Shown in pieces: positions 56,857 through 64,000 of a DNA stretch of 64,000 bases. The position numbers and the translations under genes were made by a program. This DNA comes from Actinomycetota bacterium (lineage in GTDB: Bacteria > Actinomycetota > Geothermincolia > Geothermincolales > RBG-13-55-18). Numbering within the stretch: position 1 is the stretch's first letter; each line of letters opens with the position of its first letter. The stretch lies in contig JAQVFR010000009.1 in assembly GCA_028697145.1 (NCBI GenBank), positions 36,489 to 100,488 on the forward strand. The letters run 5' to 3'. The notes beneath the pieces are model-generated. The model was not told where the DNA came from, did not search any database, and worked only from the letters and a program-made list of their open reading frames with translations.

Positions 56857-57672
56857 ATGGAGAACAAGGACATACTCGTCGAGAAGGACGGCTACGTGAC
56901 TATCATCACCTTGAACCGTCCCGATCATCTCAACGCCCTTACCTTGGGAATGCAGGACGAGTTGCTCGCCGCCCTGCAGGAGGTGGACGGCGACCCGGAG
57001 GTGCGGGCTATCGTACTCACCGGAGCAGGGCGGGCTTTCTGCGCCGGTATCGATATGTCCAGCGGCGCCACCGCCGCCGAGGACACCGTCCCCCAAGACC
57101 TGCTGGAAGAAAAGACCAGCACGGTGAAGCTCCTCTTCTCGCTGAAGAAGCCGGTAATCGTGGCCTACAACGGCCCGGCGGTGGGAGTGGGGGTCACCAT
57201 GACCCTGCCTTTCGATATACGCATCGCGGCGGAGAGCGCCAAAATGAACCTGGCCTTCGTGCGCCGCGGGCTCCTGCCGGAGCTGGCCTGCCCCTGGCTC
57301 CTCCCCAGGATAATCGGCATCAGCCGCGCGGCCGAGTTCATGTACACCGGGCGCGCCCTCACAGCCAGGGAGGCCCTGGAGTTCGGCCTGGTGAGCCGCG
57401 TGGTCCCGGACGAAGAATTGATGCCGACGGCCCTGGAGCTGGCGCGGGAGATCGCCGAGAACTGCTCACCGGTGAGCGTCTCGCTGACCAAGAAGATGCT
57501 CTATGACTTCCTCGCCGAGACCGACGTCGAGAGGGCCGAGAAGACCAATCACCGCTACCTGGACTGGGTCATGACCCAGCCGGATGTGGTCGAGGGGATC
57601 ATGTCCTTCATGCAGAAGCGCAAGCCGGAGTGGGCGGGCAAGGTTCCGGGCGACATACCCGACTTCGATTGA
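56857..57672 (+). CDS. Enoyl-CoA hydratase/isomerase family protein
   Basis: ITLNRPDHLNALT; GAGRAFCAGIDM; RRGLLPELACPWLLPRIIG. Confidence 0.93.
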   Translation: MENKDILVEKDGYVTIITLNRPDHLNALTLGMQDELLAALQEVDGDPEVRAIVLTGAGRAFCAGIDMSSGATAAEDTVPQDLLEEKTSTVKLLFSLKKPVIVAYNGPAVGVGVTMTLPFDIRIAAESAKMNLAFVRRGLLPELACPWLLPRIIGISRAAEFMYTGRALTAREALEFGLVSRVVPDEELMPTALELAREIAENCSPVSVSLTKKMLYDFLAETDVERAEKTNHRYLDWVMTQPDVVEGIMSFMQKRKPEWAGKVPGDIPDFD

Positions 57673-57730
57673 GGAACGGCCGCGGCCTGTGTGTTCCCAG
57701 AGGGGATCGCTTCGCCTACGCTCGAGACCC

Positions 57731-57826
57731 GAGGCACGAGGCGAGGCTTGACCCCCATGCCCGAGGCACGAGGCGAGGCTTGACCCCCATGCCTGAGGCA
57801 CGAGGCGAGGCTTGACCCCGATGCCT
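57731..57826 (-). repeat. Three tandem inverted copies (32-bp period) of the dispersed repeat
   Basis: GAGGCACGAGGCGAGGCTTGACCCCCATGCCC units starting at 57731, 57763, 57795. Confidence 0.95.
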
Positions 57827-57851
57827 GGGATTTGACCGCCTTCAGGGGCTT

Positions 57852-60599
57852 TCAGGGGCGGTAGCGGATGGTGAGCTTCCTGGTCGCGACGTTGGAGGGC
57901 ATGGCGGCGTCGCGGACCTGCACGAAGACCTGGCGCGGGCCGGCGGGACCGGCCGCGAGTGTCCAGGGCGTGGTGATCGCCTCTCCGTCCCCACCGTCCC
58001 CGCACGGCAGCCACACCACGCCGGTGAAATCCTTGCTGCCGGAGACCCGGAAGGACATGAGGCCGGCGCCGTCGTCGTGGGCGCGCAGGGACAGCGTCAC
58101 CTCCAGGCTGGATGTCGTCTTCGCGCCGCCGTTTATCTTCGCCTCGTCGATGACCGGTTTCACCGCGTCCATCCCGGCCGCATAGATCCTTACCGGCAGG
58201 ACGGCCCCACCTGGTACGTCCGCCAGGATCACGACCATGCGCTCGCCCGAGTCCGCGTCATACTGCTCGAGCACGGCGCCGTTCTGCACCGCGTAATAAC
58301 CGCCGCCCGTCAGCCTGATCATGGGGAACTCGATACGGCAGCCGTCCAGGTCGAGGACGGCGCCCGGCTGGCTCAGGGTGTTCTTCACCTTGCAGGTGAC
58401 ATCGGTGTAGGGTCCGGTCTCGTTCAGAGGCAAAGCCCGGCTGAAAGCGCCCTCCCCGTCCGCTATGGGCGGGCGCGGGTAGGCGGTGCCGGCCGAGGCG
58501 TCCTGCTCCATCCACTGGATGACCGGGCGGTTCGCGCGGTACTTCGCGTAATCGTTCACCCCGCCCCCGCCAACCACCAGGCCGGCCCATCCCGGGATGG
58601 ACCACTTGCTGTCGGGATCTCCCGTCGCGCCGGGAAAACCCCAGCCCGCCAGCTTACCACCCCGCGTGGTGATGAGACGGTAGCCGCCGTAGCCCTCGGA
58701 GGTCCTGTCCATGAGAAGGGACCTGCCGTCCACGGGAGGCTCGGCACCGCAGGTGTTGATGGACACTACCTGGCCATGTGAACCGCCGTATGGGGCCCAG
58801 TCGATCCTGTTGATGTCGTCTTCGTGGGTATGGCCGGAGGCCACGAAATCCACCTCGTGCTTGCGCAGCAGGTACATAAGGGCCTGGGAGCCTTCCCCCT
58901 CCCCCGCCGGCATGGGCAGCAGCCCGAATTGCTCGGCGTTGGCGAAGCTCTCGGGAGGTGAGCCCGCGGGGCGCAGGGGGTCGTGGTGGATGAAAGCCCC
59001 CTTCAAGGCCTTGCCCTCGGACTGCGCACGCTCGAGCTCCCCCTCGATCCAGGCCAGCTGGCCGCTGAAGCCGTCGCCGCCCGGGTCCGCCCCCCACAGC
59101 CACGGCTGCCATTCCCAGGTATCTCCGCCTCCCCTGACCTGGCCGTGCCACTTGTGGGGGAAGATCACCTTGAGCGGCAGGAATATCCTGGTAAGGTCCA
59201 CCAGGAAGCCGTTGCGGTCGTCGTAATCAAGGGCCATCTCCGGATAGAGGCTGGTGGCCAGGCACCACGCGATGGGATTGACCTCCCCGGGCGTGAAGGG
59301 CTCGGGCCCGTCAGCGTCCACCTTGCCCCAATCCATGCTGTTGATCGCGAGGAAGACAGCATCCCCGTAATCCCATGAATAATAGAGCGGGCCGAAGAGG
59401 TCCTGCCAAATCTCCTGGCCGTCGTCGTGTGCCAGGGCGTGCCCGTCCCAGCAGTAGCTGTCGTGGTTGCCGGGCACGCAGAACACGGGCACGTCGAGCG
59501 CCAGCAGCTCGTCGTACCACCATGTGTACTCGAAACGGTACTCGCTGCCCAGCTCGCCGTTGACGTCTCCCCACAGCCAGGTGTCCTTGGGGTAAGTGCT
59601 GAAGTTCTTCTGGGCAAAGACGCTGTCGCCAGTGAAGACCACGAAGTCGGGGTCGATGAGATTGATGGCCTGCAGCTCCTCTTGCAGGTAGATGGCGCCT
59701 TCGTTGGCCTTGCCATCCCCGTCCAGGTCCATGGGAAAACCTGGATACCCGACGAAGGAGAGGTCGATGCGGTCGGGTGTGCCGGGGCGGGGCTCCCGCA
59801 GTTCGAAGGAGTTATAGTCCAGGTTGAGGCCGCACCTGGTCTCGGGGCCGTAAACATGGGTATCGGTGATGTGGACGATCTTCAGGTCGCGGCCGAATTC
59901 CGAGACCACCCGCAGGGCGTGGGGTTGTGAATCCTCCACGCGGTACCCGGGAGCGGCCTCCGGGGAGACGCAGCGCACGTGCAGGTCGTAGAGGTCCAGG
60001 GGGATGTCGTCCGGTATCTCCACCGTGACGTGGTCCACCTCGAAACCAGGCTGGCCGAAGATCTCGGGCCAGCGCAGGCTGGGCCCGCGGGCGACCTCCT
60101 TCACCTCCAGCACGCGGGTGTTGACCACGCTGTGCACGGGGTGCGCGTAAGTCCCGTAGGAGGGGCCACCGTAGCGGTACCACGCAGCGGGCGGGTCCTC
60201 CGGGTTACCGGGGACGGAGCTGTCGTAGTTCTGCACGTTGGCCGCCACCGCGGTGGTGACCCACACCTCCCAGTCGGAGGTGCCGTCCACCTGCGCCAGT
60301 TCCGGTCGCGGCGCCCCCGGGACGCTCTTGCGCCAGTCCCACTCCAGGGTCATCTCGGAGCCCCGCACGTGGATGGAGGGGTATCCCAGGGTGGGATAGA
60401 TGAGCTGGTTGATCCTCTTGCCGACCTCCGGCAGCGAGCCGGCCGGGTCGAACCCCTGTGCCCTGGCCGCAGCGCCGGGCAGCACGCACAGCCCTCCCGA
60501 TAAGATGGCCATCGCGCAGGTAAGCGCGACAAGGGCCTTGGCAATGGAACCCAAAGACTTAGCGGCGGGCCTGGAACCCGCTCTCCCCCCAGAGCGCAT
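57852..60599 (-). CDS. Large secreted calcineurin-like metallophosphoesterase
   Basis: KIVHITDTHVYG; VVFTGDSVF; VPGNHDSY; ASGHTHEDD; N-terminal signal segment. Confidence 0.92.
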   Translation of the reverse strand: MRSGGRAGSRPAAKSLGSIAKALVALTCAMAILSGGLCVLPGAAARAQGFDPAGSLPEVGKRINQLIYPTLGYPSIHVRGSEMTLEWDWRKSVPGAPRPELAQVDGTSDWEVWVTTAVAANVQNYDSSVPGNPEDPPAAWYRYGGPSYGTYAHPVHSVVNTRVLEVKEVARGPSLRWPEIFGQPGFEVDHVTVEIPDDIPLDLYDLHVRCVSPEAAPGYRVEDSQPHALRVVSEFGRDLKIVHITDTHVYGPETRCGLNLDYNSFELREPRPGTPDRIDLSFVGYPGFPMDLDGDGKANEGAIYLQEELQAINLIDPDFVVFTGDSVFAQKNFSTYPKDTWLWGDVNGELGSEYRFEYTWWYDELLALDVPVFCVPGNHDSYCWDGHALAHDDGQEIWQDLFGPLYYSWDYGDAVFLAINSMDWGKVDADGPEPFTPGEVNPIAWCLATSLYPEMALDYDDRNGFLVDLTRIFLPLKVIFPHKWHGQVRGGGDTWEWQPWLWGADPGGDGFSGQLAWIEGELERAQSEGKALKGAFIHHDPLRPAGSPPESFANAEQFGLLPMPAGEGEGSQALMYLLRKHEVDFVASGHTHEDDINRIDWAPYGGSHGQVVSINTCGAEPPVDGRSLLMDRTSEGYGGYRLITTRGGKLAGWGFPGATGDPDSKWSIPGWAGLVVGGGGVNDYAKYRANRPVIQWMEQDASAGTAYPRPPIADGEGAFSRALPLNETGPYTDVTCKVKNTLSQPGAVLDLDGCRIEFPMIRLTGGGYYAVQNGAVLEQYDADSGERMVVILADVPGGAVLPVRIYAAGMDAVKPVIDEAKINGGAKTTSSLEVTLSLRAHDDGAGLMSFRVSGSKDFTGVVWLPCGDGGDGEAITTPWTLAAGPAGPRQVFVQVRDAAMPSNVATRKLTIRYRP

Positions 60600-60900
60600 C
60601 CCCCATCACTCCCTCGTTTTGTCTGCAAATCCCTCAACCGTAGCCTAATTATATACGAAAGGCTTGCGCGGCCGAAAAGGGCGTGGATTCAAGCTGAGAC
60701 AGATTTGACATGTTAGAGATCACTCCTTTCTCCTGTTTGCTTAGCTTCCACTCAGGAATAATTGAGTGGTCTCTCCTCTTTTTCCTTCTAAGACCTGCCT
60801 ACGAAAGACTTACAGCAACGGATTCAAGTGACTCTCGTCCCAGACCGATTCATTACCTATGTTGTTCTCACCGTCTCACCGTAACAATGGAGGCAGTCGC

Positions 60901-62424
60901 ATGCGAATGAGGAAAAGGCTCGCGCTCGTACCAGTCCTGATCGTTTCCCTCCTGCTCTGCGCGGGCTTGGGTTGCGGCGGCGGGGGCGCGGGGCAGAAGG
61001 ACGCCGGCGCCGCGGGCCTGATGGAGCAAGCCCGGGCCGAGATGGAGGATGGTAATTTCACCCAGGCCAGAGAGCTCTTCCAGGGGGCCAGGCAGGAGTT
61101 CCTCTCCGAGGGTGACGAAAACGGCGCAAGGGATTGCCTGGACCGCATCCAGGACATGGGCATCATCGAGCTGAACTACACCATACGCGAGGACGAGTTA
61201 CGCGGCCATCTGGCCGAGGCCTTCCCGCGGGTGCCGGAGGCCCAGCGCGAGGAATGGATAGCCTCGGGTGAGCTCGAGCACATGATAATCGATGCAGAAC
61301 CCATGTACTTCGATGAAGTTATCAGCAACATCAAGTTCCGCGCCGTTGAGCTGTTTCAACAGGATCCCGAGATGCTCGCTGGCTACGAGTACGGCTACAA
61401 TCTGCTCGTGGATATCATTGATGAGCCGCGCGGGCCCTCCTGGCAGCCTTTCAACAACCCAGCCAGCTACAGGGGGACCCATATACTGGACGTCCCGAGA
61501 GATGAGCTCCCCGCGAGCGGGCTGCTGAAGATATGGTTTCCCATCCCCATTATCACAGGCCCCCAGCCGGCGGTCAGGGTGACCTCGATCGTCCCGGACA
61601 CCTACGTGGTCGATCCTCCATCCATCGACGGGGATATCGGGGTGGTGTACATGGAGGTTCCCCTGGACGAGTTGGCCGGGGACCTCGAGCTGAGCGTGCA
61701 GTTCGAGTTCGACCACTACGAACAGCGCTTCGATGTCGATCCCGCGCAGGTGGGAACGTACGATACCGCAAGCGCCCTTTACCAGGAATACACCGCGTCG
61801 TCCGGGAACATCATCATCACTCCCGAGATCGAGGCAGCAGCCATGGAGGCGGTAGGCAACGAGGTGAACCCGTACCTGGCGGCTAAGAAGATCTACGACT
61901 ATGTCCTCGACAATATCACCTACAGCTTCATGCCCCACACCGCCCTATGGCCGCGGGGGGAGCCGGAGTCGGTATACGTGCACGAGCACCGCTTCGGCGA
62001 TTGCGGTGCCCAGAGTATGTATTTCTCCGCCCTCTGTCGGGCGGTGGGCATCCCGGCACGCACCACCGGCGGTTGGCAGCTTTTCAAGGGTAACTTCTCC
62101 GACCATTTCTGGGCTGAGCTCTACCTTCCCAACTACGGTTGGCTGCCCGTGGACCCAACCGCGGCGGATCTGGCCGATTACATCCCCGGCTTGAGCAATA
62201 AGGAATTGCAGAGCTTCCAGGACTTCTTCTTCGCCAACCAGGACCACCTGCGCTGCGTGGTGCAGAAAAACGTAGACGTGCCGCTCGTGCCTCCCGCAAC
62301 GGAGCCCACGATAATAAAGCTGGCCCTGCAGCATCCGGCGAGCAATTGCGACACCATGGAGGATATGCCCGACCTGGTGATCAACCAGTACTGGTCCACT
62401 CAACTGGAGGTGCTGGGCGAGTGA
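60901..62424 (+). CDS. Lipoprotein with transglutaminase-like domain
   Basis: Lipobox AGLGCGGG; HRFGDCGAQSMYFSALCRAVGIPARTTGGWQLF...HFWAELYLPNYGWLPVDPT (C-H-D triad). Confidence 0.92.
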   Translation: MRMRKRLALVPVLIVSLLLCAGLGCGGGGAGQKDAGAAGLMEQARAEMEDGNFTQARELFQGARQEFLSEGDENGARDCLDRIQDMGIIELNYTIREDELRGHLAEAFPRVPEAQREEWIASGELEHMIIDAEPMYFDEVISNIKFRAVELFQQDPEMLAGYEYGYNLLVDIIDEPRGPSWQPFNNPASYRGTHILDVPRDELPASGLLKIWFPIPIITGPQPAVRVTSIVPDTYVVDPPSIDGDIGVVYMEVPLDELAGDLELSVQFEFDHYEQRFDVDPAQVGTYDTASALYQEYTASSGNIIITPEIEAAAMEAVGNEVNPYLAAKKIYDYVLDNITYSFMPHTALWPRGEPESVYVHEHRFGDCGAQSMYFSALCRAVGIPARTTGGWQLFKGNFSDHFWAELYLPNYGWLPVDPTAADLADYIPGLSNKELQSFQDFFFANQDHLRCVVQKNVDVPLVPPATEPTIIKLALQHPASNCDTMEDMPDLVINQYWSTQLEVLGE

Positions 62425-62448
62425 GCCGTACCTCCGTGTCGTGAATAT

Positions 62449-62577
62449 TTGCTTTAATATGCTGCACCTGTTATGCTTGGCATGCATACAGTTTTAGTCT
62501 AGATAGGTTCGGTACTTGTCCCGAGGAGAACGGTATCCTCGGGATTTTTTTAAGACAGAAGGAGGTGAAGAAAGAGG
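62449..62577 (+). promoter_or_regulatory. Promoter and terminator-like leader of RRM gene copy B
   Basis: TTGCTT-N17-TATGCT then CCCGAGGA-GAACGGTA-TCCTCGGG-ATTTTTTT (62520-62550) then GGAGGTGA. Confidence 0.85.
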
Positions 62578-62850
62578 ATGAAGATATACGCAGGGAATTT
62601 GAGTTATTCAACTAGTTCCGAGGACCTGTGGAAAACCTTCGAGGAGTACGGCAACGTGGAATCGGCCGATGTGATCATGGATCGCAATACCAACAGGTCT
62701 AAGGGCTTTGGTTTTGTGGAGATGACCAACGAGGCGGAAGCGAAGGCCGCTATCAGTTCATTGAATGGTAAGGAGATGGACGGACGCGCCCTTAACATCA
62801 GTGAAGCCAGGCCTCGGAATACCGAGTCGCGGGGTTCGTACCGCTACTAG
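62578..62850 (+). CDS. RRM-type RNA-binding protein (copy B)
   Basis: MKIYAGNLSYSTSSEDLWKTFEEYGNV...KGFGFVEMTN; strongly similar to 33567-33839. Confidence 0.95.
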   Translation: MKIYAGNLSYSTSSEDLWKTFEEYGNVESADVIMDRNTNRSKGFGFVEMTNEAEAKAAISSLNGKEMDGRALNISEARPRNTESRGSYRY

Positions 62851-62997
62851 GATTTTCCATACGTGATTGACCCGGCGGCCCTCAAAGGGCCATCGGGTTA
62901 TTTTTTTGCGCTTACATGTTTTTCATTCATGCCCGGCAGGTGGTACAGGCAGATTGCACCGTGCATGGGAGTCGGCGGGCGAGGTTATAATGCCTTC

Positions 62998-63822
62998 ATG
63001 GACGATAAAGCATGCGGGATCGGGAGCGCTGTCTTCTGCGCGGTCGATGTGGAGACCTCTGGACTCTACATGGGCAGCCGGCTGGTGGAGCTGGGCGCTG
63101 TCAGGTTTACCCCGCTGGGCATCCTCGACGAGTACCATACCCTTGTCGATCCCATGGAACCCATCCAGTGGCAGGCGACGGAGATACACGGCATCACCGA
63201 CGAGATGGTGCGGGGCTGCCCGTGCCCGACCGAGGTGATGGAGGACTTCACCTCGTACCTGGGGGATGCAGTATTCATCGCGCATAACGCCAGGTTCGAC
63301 GTGCGCGTCATCGCCAGCGAGCTTGCCCGTGCGGGCACGTCACCGCCGGCAAACCACGTCGTGGACACGGTGCTCCTGGCGAGAAGGGCGTTCCCAGGTA
63401 TGCCCAACTACCGCCTGGGCACCATCGCCAGCCACCTGGGGATCAGGCAGGACGTCCATCACCGCGGGCTCCCGGACGCCGTGGCCGCCATGGAGATCTT
63501 CCGCCGTTACCTCCGCGGGGCGCCTGCCCCCGCTGCGATAGGCGAGATACCGGGCTACATCGGCGTCTTCTCAGGCCTCGTTCCCGCCACTGTGGAGGTA
63601 GAGCTCAGCGGCGCCGCCTCCGACCTCTACCTGCTGGTGGAGAAAAAAGTGGTGGTGGAGATGATCTATGGGGGCGGGACCTCGCCGGGAGTCCCGCGCA
63701 TGATCACGCCGCTGCAGGTGTTCTGCCAGGAGTCGGGCGAGTATTTCAGGGCATACTGCCACCGCACCGGCATGGTGAAGACCTTCCGCGTCGATCGCGT
63801 GATCGAACTGCGCCTCCCCTGA
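62998..63822 (+). CDS. DnaQ-like 3'-5' exonuclease with C-terminal WYL-like domain
   Basis: FCAVDVETSGL; HNARFDVRVI; HHRGLPDA; C-term VVEMIYGG...RMITPLQVFCQESGEYFRAYCHRTGMVKTFRVDRVIEL. Confidence 0.85.
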   Translation: MDDKACGIGSAVFCAVDVETSGLYMGSRLVELGAVRFTPLGILDEYHTLVDPMEPIQWQATEIHGITDEMVRGCPCPTEVMEDFTSYLGDAVFIAHNARFDVRVIASELARAGTSPPANHVVDTVLLARRAFPGMPNYRLGTIASHLGIRQDVHHRGLPDAVAAMEIFRRYLRGAPAPAAIGEIPGYIGVFSGLVPATVEVELSGAASDLYLLVEKKVVVEMIYGGGTSPGVPRMITPLQVFCQESGEYFRAYCHRTGMVKTFRVDRVIELRLP

Positions 63823-63956
63823 ATGGGGGCTGACCCCACAACGTACAGGGCTGTCTTCTTGCATCGCCCGCGTGGATGACTTCATGAAAAAGCAGCCCCC
63901 CGTGCTACCATCACTGTGGGAAACAGTAGGCGGTAGCAGGAAGGAGGCTGGTTACA

Positions 63957-64000
63957 ATGCTACACGCGGGTATGGACATGCACAAGCGCTTCAGTGTGGT
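63957..64000 (+). mobile_element. 5' end of an IS110-family (DEDD) transposase, cut by window edge
   Basis: MLHAGMDMHKRFSVV...; canonical GxDxHK start, AGGAAGGAGG SD. Confidence 0.75.

Noticed and set aside
57731-57826. Possible CRISPR array
   Set aside because: The three 32-bp units abut directly with no unique spacers, and no cas genes are present.

Overview
GC-rich bacterial chromosomal window, probably from an Actinobacteriota-like lineage (inferred from DivIVA, DUF5719-like repeat proteins and codon/GC character). It encodes about 50 credible genes: many secreted lipoproteins, an acyl-CoA metabolism gene set (SDRs, CoA ligases, enoyl-CoA hydratase, thioesterase, MmgE/PrpD, BKACE), a molybdate/tungstate-linked secreted-protein operon, and an RNase P RNA gene. 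An IS110-type transposase begins at the right edge. Most of the very long opposite-strand ORFs in the supplied track are GC-driven shadow ORFs. The most interesting signals are mainly non-coding. (1) Two unlinked paralogous RRM-protein genes share a nearly identical terminator-like 5' leader hairpin, suggesting attenuation or autoregulation. (2) A ~200-nt structured leader with promoter, closed multibranch and strong intrinsic terminator precedes a secreted protein with molybdopterin-oxidoreductase-like domains; it is a riboswitch candidate. (3) A ~34-bp dispersed repeat, AGGCATTGGGGTCAAGCCTCGCCTCGTGCCTGAG, occurs at least nine times between 40.5 and 57.8 kb, flanks a tandem lipoprotein duplication at ~1551-bp spacing, and marks the truncation point of a repeat-protein gene. 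(4) Three exact-period 10-bp iterons and a 21-bp palindrome lie at the promoter of an excisionase-like regulator. (5) Unusual fusions include an exonuclease-WYL protein and a URO-D methyltransferase-corrinoid protein. All family assignments come from reading motifs, not database searches.
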